Positions 12,025 through 23,887 of a stretch of DNA of 64,000 bases are shown in pieces. The notes under the pieces were generated by a model. The model saw only the letters and a program-made list of their open reading frames with translations. It was not told the origin of the DNA and ran no database searches. The stretch's first letter is position 1; every line of letters starts with the position of its first letter. Position numbers and translations under genes: made by a program. The DNA is from Spongilla lacustris. Lineage: Eukaryota > Porifera > Demospongiae > Spongillida > Spongillidae. The stretch is taken from positions 2,949,459 through 3,013,458 of the forward strand of contig OX442419.1 of the NCBI GenBank assembly GCA_949361645.1. Reading direction: 5' to 3'.

Positions 12025-13020
12025 GTATTTACTGGTCTGGCTACTTCCCCAGTCCTTTGAACACAGTGAAGACAGATAACAGGTGTGTGAATGGCTGTTT
12101 GGGGGCTATTGTGATGGTGGTTACATGCACTAGAGTACGCATGGTATTTTTGGACATGCTAATTTTTGTTTGCATGCATTGGTGTTGAGAACACTTCCTC
12201 ACTCCCCTGGAGGGGTGTTGGTGGTGTCATTGGATCACCTCTCCAAATCCCCCAGAAGGGGGGAGGTGTCCTTTGTACACATACAATGCATCACTTGGGT
12301 GACGGCTCCATCAGAGGTCTTTGAACATGCATGTTAAAGTACTTCTGTTTAAGGGCCTGGAGAGGTACATTAACTTGTACATGTACTCTTTGTTACATGT
12401 ACTATTGTCTATCTTTATAGACACCTATATGTACCCAGTACTAATTTCAAAAATGGTCTCATCTGGTGGCTACCAGATGCAGGTATAAACCCTAACCCTG
12501 ACTACCTACACAAAAGTTCTGGTAAATTTAATATTACTACATTTGCATCTGAGGCTGTGCTTTAAAAGGCGACCATGCGCTATGTTCATTTGAGTTGCAC
12601 ACAACATGTTACCTACGTGTGGTCACCTTAACCCTTCTATACATGTACATGTATGTAGCCAAGTCATCCTATGCCCTTCATGCAACTTTTTTGGCTGTAG
12701 GTCACTCACTACATGTACATGCATCAAAGATACATGTAGGTAGTGATTTTAGTGGTTACCTAAGTTTTGCAAAGCAACCACATCCATTGTGTGGACAAGG
12801 AAACCACAAGCCAGCCCTAAGCTAGCTACTGGCCTAACAAGGGATAATGGTTCTGGGGCTATGCTAAAGCTTCATACATGTATGTAAGTTGGCCCATGCC
12901 CATTTAGTGTTTGCATAGTTATCACAAATACAATGTAGAATAACCTTATGGGCCCACTTCTTACATACATGTATGGACACACCTCCCTTGACAACTTACA
13001 TGTACATGTACATGTTATAT
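12025..13020. other. No gene recognised (intron-like)
   Basis: Unique sequence with many TACATGTA palindromes. Possible intron of the captured gene; no exon could be supported. Confidence 0.5.
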
Positions 13021-13024
13021 ACTA

Positions 13025-13147
13025 TACTGTTGGTCAGTTGACCTTCTCCCTATACAGTTGGCCTTCTCACTATACTGTTGGCCTTCTCCCTATACTGTTG
13101 GCCTTCTCCCTATATAGTTGGCCTTCTCCCTATACTGTTGGCCTTCC
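13025..13147. repeat. Second block of the 20-bp minisatellite
   Basis: About six copies of the GTTGGCCTTCTCCCTATACT-type unit seen at 10940-11450, separated from it by 1.6 kb. Confidence 0.95.
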
Positions 13148-13574
13148 CTAAAGGTTTTCATTCTTAGTATGCACGGCATTACATGTAGTACCTTGCTCTC
13201 ATTACTGTCAACAGTAAGGCTCTCAACTGTAGTACTCCAAGCCTAGCTGGCAACAAGTAGACAGGCAATAGATTAATCCTGGGGCTCACCAAAAATGTAC
13301 ATACATGTATGGACACAAGTAGTAGTGCTGCACATCTGTTAACATACCGGTACTATGAACTTCCAGGACACAGCTATTCCCTAGGACAACCAGCAAAACC
13401 AGGCCTAGGGGTTGTATTTGCACAAAGATGCATGGCATTGTGCATGAGATTATTCACTGTATGTACAGACCTAGACTTTTATCAGCACAGTCTGGCCACA
13501 CAACAAAATTCATGATATTGGGCTATTGTTACTTGTACAAACATCAAAATAAGATAGGATCAGCAGGTGTTTAT

Positions 13575-13714
<140 letters not shown>

Positions 13715-13717
13715 CAG

Positions 13718-13773
13718 CTGAACGTGGGGGAGGAGGAGGCAGCAATAGGCAACATCTGCCAGTATCACTTACG
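13718..13773 (+). CDS. Possible short exon after the second CA run
   Basis: After CACATCAG the frame reads LNVGEEEAAIGNICQYHL and could leave at a GT at 13774. The length and donor are weak, so this rests mainly on the parallel with 11914-12024. Confidence 0.25.
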
Positions 13774-14100
13774 GTTTCCAGTTCATGCATTTGCTACGTG
13801 TACAAGAAGCACACCATTACATGCATGTACTTCCTATAACACCAGGGATTTACCGTACCTACCCCCTGGTGTGCACGTGGCATGTCACTTGCTGTTCTGT
13901 CAATTAATCCAGGGTTCACAAACATGCCATTTAACTGTACATATGAAGGGAAGCCTTCCTACAATAATACTGCAGCAATGCAAGTAGAACATCATAACAC
14001 AAACTTTCATGAATCCCTCAATTGTATTTAGCCAGTCAGACACTCGATGTTTTGGCATATACAAAGTGCCACCACAACCTGTACAAAAAACCAAATAATA

Positions 14101-14269
14101 CTTTCTCTTTTCCTCCTCCCTTCAATTTCCTTACCTCCCCTTCCATCTCCCTCCCTCCTCATCCCGTCAATTTTCCTACCTCTCCCTCCCTCCCATCACT
14201 CTCGCTCCTCCTCTCTCCTTTCCTCCCCTATCCCCATTCACCCCGCTGGCCCCGGCTCTCATCTTATAG
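14101..14269. other. Long polypyrimidine tract before an acceptor
   Basis: About 165 bases of mostly C and T, with CTCCCTCC-type motifs, end in CTTATAG at the start of the exon-like segment at 14270. It would serve as an unusually long pyrimidine tract. Confidence 0.7.
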
Positions 14270-14578
14270 CGCATGTCAAATGAAGTACTATCCAGCTGAA
14301 AGGATCATGTGTGAAAGGAAAAAGGTAAGCTAGCTGGCTGGGTTTGTTTTAAACAAAAAAAAAAAAAATCCTGAAAACTGAATAATACCATGCTTTCCAG
14401 AATGGAAGAATAGTTTATCTACATGTAGTGTTGTAAAGTGGTTAAGAAGACACTTATATTGGGTTGAAGAAAAGGATGTAAGTTAACCTGTTCTCTTCTA
14501 CAGTATGCAATATGTGTGTTCAGGTGTATTCTAGTAATCACTGCATTTTTATTTCAGGGAGTTCAAGTGTCAGCTTAA
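14270..14578 (+). CDS. Terminal exon pair of a captured gene
   Basis: Exon 14270-14324 (ACQMKYYPAERIMCERKK) has a pyrimidine tract plus TAG acceptor and a GTAAGC donor; the next acceptor (TTTTATTTCAG) opens a tiny last exon, 14558-14578, reading GVQVSA and a TAA. Phases agree. The open segment upstream through the pyrimidine tract is not coding. The pair may end the gene whose earlier exons lie at 10776 and 11914. No family recognised. Confidence 0.4.
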
Positions 14579-14904
14579 ATTGATTTTTCACATACAACGC
14601 TCACTAGCTGCAGGAACAATCAGAAGGAACAGTGCCTGTGCATGGATGTCACTATGGATGTAATGTAGCGTTACTGTTGTGTTAATTTAACTGCAGGTGT
14701 CACAACAAAGCACTGTTGTACATGTACATGTGATCATGTTTCAAAAGATTCAACCACATGCAATGGCGTCCTAGGCTGGTTTGTTTCTCAGACACTCGAT
14801 ACCTCAGGATGCACTCGGATAGCTCACAACATCAACAACCATTCATTCATTATACACGTAATCACATACACACACATGATCCTATATATATATCTCTAAT
14901 CACT

Positions 14905-15340
14905 GAATGTTTCCGGACATCACAGTTCCTCCCCATTTCACACTGGTGACAGACCACCATCCCTTGGTGTCCATTCTCAACCCGGAAAAGGGATTACCAG
15001 CAGTGACGGCAGCACGGTTGCATTGGTATATGCGGTAGGCTAGCCCTGTCTTGATATCAGGTACAAGAGTACCACTCAGCTTACAAATGCTGATGCACTT
15101 TCACGTCTCCCAGTGGTGGCCGACATGCAGATGGCACAAATGGACGAGGAGGAAGGAGGGACATTCCCAACTACAAACCCTCCTGGTAAAATTAGGAAGA
15201 ACAACAACAATTAAGGGACCTGGTGTTAGCAAGGGTGTTTCAGCCTATTCAGGAGGGATGGCCACCCAAAACTACAGAAGAGGTTCGGTTATAAAGCCAT
15301 GCTTTGAGTAGAGACATGAACTATACATGTACAGCAGTAC
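14905..15340 (+). pseudogene. Ty3/gypsy RNase H and connecting-region fragment
   Basis: Plus-strand frames, broken by stops and shifts, give HFTLVTDHHPLVSILNPEKG, then NADALSRLPVVAD, then LARVFQPIQEGWPPKTTEE and KPCFE-stop-RHEL. TDHxPL and NADALSRLP are hallmark blocks of the Ty3/gypsy RNase H domain and the later blocks match the stretch leading to integrase. In-frame stops (for example TAG after RLHWYMR) and frameshifts show it is dead. It breaks off into the minisatellite at 15340. Confidence 0.85.
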
Positions 15341-15780
15341 AATCCTGTGAAAGGATACAGGGAGAGGTATAGGCCTGTACCACTGTTCACGAAGGAGTAC
15401 AGGCCTGCTCAGGGATACAGGCATGTTCAAGGAGGGGTACAGGGATACAAGCCTGGACAGGGGTACAGGCCTGTACTGGCGGGGGGGGGGGGGGGGGGGG
15501 GGGGGGGTACAGGACTGTACAGTGGGTACAGGCTTGTACAGGGGTAAAGGCGTGTACATGCAGGGAGGGGTACAAGCCTGGACAGGGGTACAGGCCTGTA
15601 CTGGGGTGGGTGGGGGGGGGGGGGGGGGGGGGGTTGGGGGTACAGGACTGTACAAGGGTATAGGCTTGTACAGGGGTGCAGGCCTGTACAAGGGTAATGG
15701 CGTGTACAGGGAGGGGTAGTGGCCTGTACAGTGGTACAGGCCTATAAAATTGTACAGGCCTGTGCAATTTGGGGTACAAC
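15340..15780. repeat. Minisatellite of ACAGGCCTGTACAGGGGT units with poly-G
   Basis: Degenerate tandem units of about 19 bp containing the palindrome CAGGCCTG, interrupted by two poly-G runs (15480-15508 and 15605-15635). It separates the two gypsy fragments. Poly-G lengths are uncertain. Confidence 0.9.
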
Positions 15781-15810
15781 CAATTGTATTGATACATAGC
15801 AGTTGTTCAT

Positions 15811-16640
15811 TCATGATGAACTCCACATACATATAGGTTTACCCATTGTCCTCTGTTTCATTCCATTTCTCTTGTCTTTTGCTAGGCCATGTAGTGATCC
15901 CCATTTCAGTCTGTCCCATTCTTCTTTGCTTTCATCGTCCCCCTTTAGTTCCTTCACAGAGTGGTCTCTAGTGGGTACACCCTTTCCAACACCTGTTCCT
16001 TCTGCCCTTTTCTTTGCACAACACGCCCTCTCAATTTGCCCCCATTTCCTGCAAACTTTGTTTCTGAACCTGCACTGTTGAGTATCATGCGCTCCTCCAC
16101 ACCTGTTGCAAGCCCCTAGGCCTGACGGTCTCCCCCTTCTTGGTGGTGCTGCCACTTGATGTCCTTCCTGTTCTGCGACACTCTGCAACTGTTCTGCGCG
16201 TCTTTAGTCTCCCTTTCCGCTTTGGCAAAAGTGAGGTCTGCCTTTGTGAGGAGTCTCTTCTGTACCCCCTCGTCCCTCATACCAAAGAACACCCTGTCTC
16301 TCAGCGTCTCTGATAACGTCGCACCAAACGCACAGGCAAACTTGCTGCATACCACATATCACACTTTCTCCCTCCTTTTGTCCCGTTTGTGGAACCGTAC
16401 GTTCTGCGATGACTAGAGGTTTAGGCGCTACGTGTGTCGTTAAGGCTGCGACCAGTTGCTCGTACGTTCGGTCTTTCAATTTCTGGGGTGCTACGAGCGC
16501 TCGGAGCAGGCCAAATGTAATACAGGCGTCCTTTTTCTGTTCGGCTTCCACTTTATTTGCCAGGAAGAAATGTTCTAGCCGCTCGACGTATTAACTCAAC
16601 CAGTCTTCTGTTGACGCGTCACACTCCCCTGCCATCCTTC
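15811..16640 (-). pseudogene. Ty3/gypsy gag remnant with CCHC knuckle
   Basis: Reading minus strand from about 16640: a WLS-stop-YVERLEHFF block, ALVAPQKLKDRTYEQLVAAL with APKPLVIAER, then LRDRVFFGMRDEGVQKRLL, and finally a zinc-knuckle region with CNRCGGAHDTQQC and a second Cys cluster. The order matches gypsy gag proteins (capsid helices, RDR..G.R.E..QKRLL, then CCHC). Frameshifts and an in-frame stop show decay. It lies opposite in strand to the pol fragment at 14905-15340, so the two are not one element as they stand. Confidence 0.85.
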
Positions 16641-16924
16641 TTAGCTATCCCATGCACCCTCGTCGCCACTGTAGACCTCAGGATGCACTTGGATAGCTCA
16701 GATCCAGCTACAGCTACGTGTAGGCCTACATCTCCTGTCTGAGCAGCCGGTCGAGGTAAGCGGCCTAACATCATTTTAATACAACGATCTGTCTTGCAGA
16801 AAACACAGACTCGAAGCTTTTAGTATTCCATGGCATGTACTAGTAGTTACCCCCGGCACGGGGCGGCACCTGGCCCACCACGCCCTCTGCTCGACTCCAG
16901 CTTTGCAAAATGCTGGCATGTCCT

Positions 16925-17409
16925 CAGTGGCGTAGCAAGGGGGGGGCAAGGGGGGCGGTCGCCCCGGGCGCCGAGTTGAGAGGGGCGCTAAAATCGTGGG
17001 GAAAAAATTTTTTTTATAGGTCAAACAAAAATTTTAAAAGTAGGTCTAAGGTCAGGCTCAGCATAATTTCTTTGATAATCGTACGGTACCGGTTGTATTC
17101 AGGCTCACTCAAGGAAAAATTATATAGCGATCATAGGACGACTATCGTTTGGATCGGTGTCTCTTGGCCTGAAATAGTTCGAAGAGGCAGGTAAACAGAA
17201 AATAAGTTAATTAACCCCAACTGATTAACCCGCTAGTCTCGCTTAAAAAACTTTGTTGTCCAAACGCAAGGGGGACCCCCCCCCCCCCCCCCCCCCCCCC
17301 CCCGCTCGTATGTTCGGCCAAACGCAAGAGGAGGGGGGGGGGGGGGGGGGGGGGGGGCGCCATTAGTGCATTTTGCCCCCGGGCGCCCAACACCCTCGCT
17401 ACGCCACTG
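16925..17409. mobile_element. CAGTGGCGTAGC-ended MITE nested in the hAT element
   Basis: The left end CAGTGGCGTAGCAAGGGG and the right end, inverted, CAGTGGCGTAGCGAGGG match over 12 bases. ATGTCCT occurs just outside both ends (16918-16924 and 17413-17419), a slightly offset target-duplication-like repeat. The interior holds a poly-C and a poly-G run and no intact coding frame. Ends of this type mark a common hAT-derived MITE class. Confidence 0.85.
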
Positions 17410-18070
17410 CTGATGTCCTAGTCTCATTTTATTAACTATGGAATACCCTTGATTTTACTACATGTAAATATCTATGGCAACACATAGAAACGCCATTTAA
17501 AAATGGCGCCTTATTGCACCAAAACTGATTTACTATTTTTAAAAATGGTCCCCAAATTCTTCACGACAACATCCACTTTTTTTCATATATTATATTATTT
17601 GGATAGTTGTAGAATTGTTTCAGAGGGTGGCAAAAGTTCTAACCCCCCTCTGTTCATTAGTTATAACTAATGGAATATCTTAATTAGCATGATTTTTTTT
17701 CCATTTTCTGTACAAGTCTATGGAATATCATATTTTCAGAAATGGTCCCAGAATTTTGGACGATACAAGGTATAAAATTTGAAATTGCCTACATTTAAAC
17801 ATCATTTAGAGTAGTATTAGAGGGTGGCAAAAGTAGCAGGTCCGTTAGTTAAGTAAATAATAATCAAGTTAGTAAAAACGCCATACATTCTCTATGGAAC
17901 GTACCGCGGAATGAAATCTGTACAAACCGCAACTTTCGTGTCCGTTGATTTCTCCATATGAAGTACATTTAGCGTAAGTACACGTATACCTGTACCATAT
18001 CCTTCGTGGTAACCATAACTATTCACCCCAACATTTAATAACCAAGCAATAATTGATCATGAATAATTTA
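17410..18070. other. No gene recognised
   Basis: A/T-rich interior of the hAT-like element. AGAGGGTGGCAAAAGT occurs twice (17623 and 17819), suggesting a local duplication of about 200 bp. Confidence 0.5.
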
Positions 18071-18071
18071 T

Positions 18072-18130
18072 TATATCGCGATATTTATATCGCGATTAAA
18101 TGCTCATATCGCGATATATCGCGATATAGA
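18072..18130. repeat. Right subterminal TATCGCGATA cluster
   Basis: Four or more overlapping TATCGCGATA-like words near the right end of the 8.25-kb element, the counterpart of 9925-10021. Confidence 0.8.
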
Positions 18131-18175
18131 CGATTATAAGGATGAAGGTTATTTCGCGGCAACACTGAGTATCAC

Positions 18176-19640
18176 TTTTAAAAAAAGTATTTTGAAGCAT
18201 GATGTATGGGCTACTTTATACATTCTACGGCAGTGTTTTATCTCTAATTGATTTTGTCATTTTTACCGAAAACGCACTGTACGTTTTCAAGATTTTGTCC
18301 ATTCACTTGGCTATTCCCGCAACATGCGTCTGACAAATACCTATCGTTCATAAGCTTGTGGAGTTAGCAATTTCCAAATATACAATGTACTTTTTTATAT
18401 GCTTAGTGCAAAAGACCTGACCTACTACCCCCTTCTTTTAAAATGTTGCTCTGATCTTCCCAACATTACTTTTTGGTACTTTAAGTTGCTTTTTGCNNNN
18501 NNNNNNNNNNNNNNNNNNNNNNNNNNNNNNNNNNNNNNNNNNNNNNNNNNNNNNNNNNNNNNNNNNNNNNNNNNNNNNNNNNNNNNNNNNNNNNNNNNNN
18601 NNNNNNNNNNNNNNNNNNNNNNNNNNNNNNNNNNNNNNNNNNNNNNNNNNNNNNNNNNNNNNNNNNNNNNNNNNNNNNNNNNNNNNNNNNNNNNNNTTGT
18701 TCCAATTTTCTCAAAACTTTGCTACAAGCTTTTTCGTTGTTTAGACAGCTATTTTTTGACCTCTTGTCGCCAAACACACGCGATTTCCAACTTTTATGCC
18801 ATCCGCCATCAAGATCGTGGGCAATTTTTATACGCTCCTCCATCTCGATCGAATATCTACAGAGCCGATGGTTTAAGAGTCTCCGAATCGATTTAGAAAT
18901 GAAGCCCAATGGTTTAGTGGTACATTATTAGAGCTGAAAGTTTTATGCGCCATTCAATGCGAGGACCAGAGGTCGCAATATAACGCCTACATGTAGGTTA
19001 AAACCACGTTTTTCGCCTACATGTAGGCGTGCGGTCAATCTATCATTAAGAAACGCGAAGAAGCAACAACAACAACAACAACAAAAAAATGCGCGTTGCA
19101 TGCTTTCAGATGCATGCAAAATCCCTAGCTAGCTGAAACATGAAATCAATAATTTCTCCACCAATGGTTGTGGCGTTAATTCCCTGTGGTTACTATTTAT
19201 AGATGTCAGTTGTCAGTACGTATCCCACTATACACTACCTCGATCCTGCTCCCACTTCTGATACAAGTTTACCTTTTGCTGGAGCCAACCTATATATCTT
19301 ATATGTGTGTTCTTATATAAGGCCGGAAGGTTCGGGAAAACAATAGGGTACAACTACATGTAACTCAGTGCCATATGGTAACAGATTTTTATACTGCATG
19401 CATATAGGGGGTGCATGGGTATACGGGAAGGGGCACAGCCCCCTCCCTCATGCCTCATGACCAGCCACGTAGCGTATATGGAGGAGTGCTGATAAGTTCC
19501 TCCATCGAGCTGCTTTGCAACTTTTTGCAATTTTGTACTCGATTCCCAAACATTTTGCGACACTTAATACCATGCAAGTAGTAAATAGAACTATATACAT
19601 AGCAGAGAAACTTTAACCGCATTTGCTTACATATATATAT
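18176..19640. other. No gene recognised; contains assembly gap
   Basis: Apart from the gap, short frames only. A minus-strand frame of about 70 codons next to the gap (18697-18909) has normal composition but no recognisable motif. CGCCTACATGTAGGCG at 19013 is a 16-bp palindrome, and a (CAA)n run sits at 19062-19083. Confidence 0.5.
18497..18696. other. Assembly gap of 200 N
   Basis: Exactly 200 undefined bases, so the true size is probably unknown. Frames drawn across it are meaningless. Confidence 1.
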
Positions 19641-20538
19641 CACTGTGTAAAAAGGGTTGTTATACACTAGTGTATAACATCATTTAGCGGTGTATAACAC
19701 TGCGTATTGAGACGTTATACACACTTGTACGCAATAACGTCTGTATACACACTGTTATACAGTACTGTATAATAGTACCTTTTTCATAGTGTATATCTGT
19801 AGTGTGAGCTGCACGTGCATGCATGCATGTAGTTCTTGCATTGTGCATTGGCCCAGCAGCATTGCGTATCAGTTGCAAAAAATATATTTCGCGACACTTC
19901 AATTTTATACCATTTCATGGCTAGATTTCAGTACTACTTTGTACGAACCAAATCTGAGATGCGCGTGCATATACGCAGATAAATTACTAAATCTCGGTGT
20001 GATTATTGCCACAAGCCCATTCTAGAGGGAACACTCCACTCTTTTTTAAAATAAAATACACATTGAACGGCATCATGCACAAAGACCAAAAGAAAGTCTC
20101 AGTAGTCTCTGCCAAACAAGAAAAGTCCATTTTAAAACAGCCTAAAAATAGCAGCTCGAGCAGTATTTTACATCGCAAATCCCGTCTCTCACAAAAGTTG
20201 AGCATGACGAAGCCATGAAACTCTTAGCAAAGTTAGCATGTGCATCGTATGAAACTTTATTCCCCCCAGTTTTTGCTGACAGTCTATTATGCGGTAGTTT
20301 AATAACTAACTGATATACTGCTAGTATAATATACTGTATGTTGCTATTGTACCTTAATTACTTTAATAATTGAATTCTGAACAAGAAGCACTATGAAAAA
20401 GGTATTGTTATACACTATTGTATAACAGTGAGTATATAGACGTTTTGCGTATACGTGTGTATAACGTCTCAATATACGCAGTGTTATACACCACTAATTG
20501 ATGTTATACACTAGTATAAAAGCCCTTTTTACACAGTG
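19641..20538. mobile_element. 898-bp element with about 150-bp inverted ends
   Basis: CACTGTGTAAAAAGGG at the left is mirrored by its complement at the right; the similarity continues for about 150 bp (19641-19791 against 20389-20538). Both arms are packed with GTTATACAC/GTGTATAAC words and end internally with CACTATGAAAAAGG. The unique core (19792-20388) has no gene. A clear target duplication was not identified. CACTG ends recall CACTA-type elements, but the assignment is open. Confidence 0.85.
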
Positions 20539-21151
20539 AAGTGAGCTTGCTTTCTGCGTGTACAAATAAGGTAATCATATACATGTACTGCATGCACGTT
20601 GGTAAATCGAGGGGCGTGGTCTGGCCTGACAGGCCGGAGATCTGGCCTTTGGCAGCCCTGCCTGAAAGAACCCATGCATGCATTATTTCCGTAAGTTGAA
20701 ACAACCACTGGTGGAAAAATTATTGCCGGATTTCATGTTTCAAGGGTTTTGATTTTGTATATGAAAGAACGCAACGTGCATTTTGTTTTGTTTCTTCGTG
20801 TTTGTTTAACTGACTTAATTTTAGACGAAGTAGTTAATAGCGTTTTACTGTTTGATCTCCATATAAGAAAAAAAATCTCAATTGCATGTAGGTAGTGCAT
20901 TATCTGGTAAACTGTTCGTGTGTGCTAAGATACGCTATAGCTTCATGCTTAGATCATTAACAGTTAGATCTATCATTTCCGTAAGTTGAACTATTAAGAA
21001 AGCAAATGTGGTATAAAGTAGACAGTAAATAGGACTGTGCTATTTACTACATGGTCAAGCCCCATTTGGCGGGTATTGAAAAGTGTACACATGCAGCGGT
21101 TTACATACCATAGCACAACTTACCCAAAGGCATGCACTAATTCGGCTGATA
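20539..21151. other. No gene recognised
   Basis: CATTTCCGTAAGTTGAA occurs twice in near-identical form (20682 and 20977), otherwise nothing. Confidence 0.5.
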
Positions 21152-21984
21152 AAGCTTGAAACCGGTTGTTCCGGAGCTCCGCGTGACCGGTTAACCGGCG
21201 GTTGGCCGATTGCAAGAATCAAATAACCACCTCAACTGGTTCTATTTTGGCTAAATAACCGCTTCAATCGGTTGTTAGAAATTTTGAACAACCTCAAGCG
21301 ACCGGTTGGTATTTTATAAAAGGAATTGCAAGTGCATAGCGTCACGCGCGTCTTACATCAAACAATAAGCGAACAAGAGCGAACAACGGAGAGAAGAAGG
21401 CAGGCTGAGGGATCCATCTCACGTGGTACATCTTTATTATACCGGGTATTAATTATAGCAACAAACCCTAATGGTGAGTCCTGTCACGCAAAAATTGTAC
21501 CGCGGGCGAAAATTGTACCACTTTTCGCAACCAAAATTATACCGGGCGGTACAATTTTGGTTGCGACAAGTGTACTGGCCTTGCCAAAAGTGTACCAGGT
21601 AGTGAGAAAGGACCGTTAGCTTTAACCAGCTAGAAGTAAGTTGTCGACTTGTCGGTTAGACCTGGTGAAGGGATATTTGATGTCCTGGCTGAATTACATA
21701 TCTATTAGTGCTATATATCGTTGTTTAAAAAAAAAAAACTGAAAAAGAATATCGGCGATTAGCATGTCTGCTGCATTTGGATGCAACTCATTAGTTATTG
21801 CAATTCTATGCATGGTCATTACGTAACCGCCGTTGTCATAGCTTTACCACACCCATAATGGAATAGTTCAAATCAATGACACTTTCTACATTTGGTATAA
21901 ATATCATTTAACTCTTAACAGGGTGTTTTTTTTTTTGTTTTTTTTTTGTGCAAATATAATTGTTATCCTACAGCTAGGTAATAA

Positions 21985-22488
21985 TTAACATCTGTTATCA
22001 AAATCAGCAAAAAAAAAAAGTGATACAGACACGATGCATATACTATGAATTTTAACTATATTACATTCGCCTAACAGGTTCATACATGTAGTGATTGGAT
22101 ATGTTGGCAAATAAAAACTTCTTTGGAATGTATTGCACCTACAAAACCGATGCATGTCTTCACAGTGATGTGGTGAAAACTGCGGCAGCCACTTGTACGT
22201 ATGTCCAGATTTACAAAACAGCTGCATCAAAAGCCAAGGTCGTTTTTCGAGGCATGCTCCTATCAACGCCATCATACATAGGTTACTAGTTGCAGTAAAT
22301 GTACCATCAACACTTGAGCCCATTGGCCTATGCAAATCAGATGGTAAGCGACCTGCATGACGGTTGTTTCTATTGCCCCATGGAAGTCTACCCAGTGTCT
22401 TTACTTGTGTTAACACCTTCACAGCCTCATACATATCTGATGCCACAAGGGAAGCTAGAGCTGTAGCCACTGCTGCTGAAGCCAGAAA
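21985..22488 (-). CDS. Hypothetical protein frame broken by a transposon
   Basis: A 161-codon minus-strand frame starts at the transposon border and reads LASAAVATALASLVASDMYE, then VKVLTQVKTLGRLPWGNRN and ALIGACLEKRPWLLM. On the far side of the insertion (23895 upward) the same phase continues as WDLDSRAYFSLF for about 70 bases once the insert and one copy of its 7-bp target repeat are removed, so the transposon entered a pre-existing frame. The SLFLASAAVATALASLV stretch is hydrophobic enough for a membrane helix. The family was not recognised; the gene may belong to the composite element around it. Confidence 0.35.
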   Translation of the reverse strand, partial: FLASAAVATALASLVASDMYEAVKVLTQVKTLGRLPWGNRNNRHAGRLPSDLHRPMGSSVDGTFTATSNLCMMALIGACLEKRPWLLMQLFCKSGHTYKWLPQFSPHHCEDMHRFCRCNTFQRSFYLPTYPITTCMNLLGECNIVKIHSICIVSVSLFFFADFDNRC

Positions 22489-23887
22489 TAGGGTGTGTAA
22501 CCTTTTTCATAAATCAAAATCGATTATTTCGACTATGAAAATAAGTCCAATCGATTTTTCAGGTTAATAGCAACTTGAAAATCGGTTATTAGAAACATTA
22601 AATCGATTTTGGCGATTAGTGCACCATTAAATTGCTAACGATTACCTAGGTTTTTCGAGGTTTTTCCGATTTGTGATATTGGCCAGATAAATCACAGTTT
22701 CTCAAGCCTATACACGTATAGCCAGTTTTATTACTTATCAGCTGGTTATGCCAACATTGAAACAACACAGTATCCGCAGGGACTGGGAACGAGGTGCATT
22801 CCAAATGTGACGCCACATCCACTGGTGGGAATGATTCAATGGCGGTGGATGGGAATTATAAATGTTTCAGGGGCGGATCTAGGTGGGGGGGGGGGGGGGG
22901 GGGGGGGGCACCAGGGGCACGTGCCCCCCCCTTTCGGACGACTCATTAAATATTCATGAGTGTATTTTGCGTACCGCGCGCCGCCCCGGGGAGGGTGCGG
23001 GAGGGGCAGGGGCGGATACAGGATTTCAGACAAGGGGGGGGGGGGTTTGTTTATGAATAATAAGACGAGCGGGGGGGGGGGGGGGTGCTGTCGGTTTACG
23101 GCCGATTCTACGAGCGGGGGGGGGGGGGGGGGTGCTGCCCGTTTACGGCCGATTCTACGAGCGGGGGGGGGGGCTGTCCGCCTGTTGCTAACCGCGGCAC
23201 TGTTTTGTGCGGTTATAATCGCACGCGCCTCAAACTGTGCCCCCCCCCCCCCCCCCCCCCCCTAATTCCTGGATCCGCCCCTGCTGTTTCAAATATTTTT
23301 TCACCAAAGAACACGTTCTTGCATGTTGGGTGGATGGGTGGAACACCTTTTCACGTATATGACAAAGCCGCCAATCAAAACATGTAAATGTTAACTTATG
23401 GCCGAACGTCTGGGAAAGAGCCAGTGTACCTAAGTATTTGGACACCTGTCACCTGTGCTGCTGTGCAAAAGAGTACATAGCACGTTCGATTAACGCACAT
23501 GTAGTATACTGCAGAGAGCGCGAACGTATTTAAATCGCCGTGCCCACTGACTGCGCGCATTTACGTTGATTAGACTGATGGTTATTACCTTTACTAATTC
23601 AGCCGGGTCCCCAGACTAATGTTCATTACATCATGTCAACAATTTTTCCCCTTTGTACTTCAGGCGGGAAAAGCGAAGGGCATGTAAAAAGGGTTATCGA
23701 TTTCCTACCTATTTCTGCATATGAAGGAAACGAATATCGACTAATCGCGACTAAGAAAAACAGAATCGGTTATTTCGACTAAAGGAAATTCTGAAATCGG
23801 TAACCTGCTATTCTACTAAATGCATAGTCGACCGAATAAGTAATCGCGGTTAACCTACAAAACCTAAAAATCGGTTACACACCCTTT
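22489..23887 (+). mobile_element. TAGGGTGTGTAACC element, copy 1
   Basis: The left end TAGGGTGTGTAACC and the right end GGTTACACACCCTTT are inverted copies; CCAGAAA flanks both sides (22482-22488 and 23888-23894). TAGGG-starting ends with a 7-8 bp duplication suggest a hAT-derived non-autonomous element. A second copy lies inverted at 62738-63799 and lacks the insertion at 22868-23283 found here. Confidence 0.88.
22868..23283. mobile_element. CAGGGGCGGATC-ended MITE, possibly two nested copies
   Basis: CAGGGGCGGATCTAGG at the left and its complement GGATCCGCCCCTG at the right bound a poly-G/poly-C rich body. TGTTTCA occurs at both borders (22863 and 23285). The related element at 62738-63799 shows the site without insert (GTGTTCCAGC). 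A second left end, CAGGGGCGGATACAGG, occurs at 23008, so one copy may have landed in another. Confidence 0.85.

Noticed and set aside
15272..15832. 186-codon Pro-rich minus frame resembling a collagen- or mucin-like protein
   Set aside because: It is the translation of the CAGGCCTGTACAGGGG minisatellite and two homopolymer runs.
18399..18909. 165- and 142-codon frames across the assembly gap
   Set aside because: Most of their length is undefined bases.
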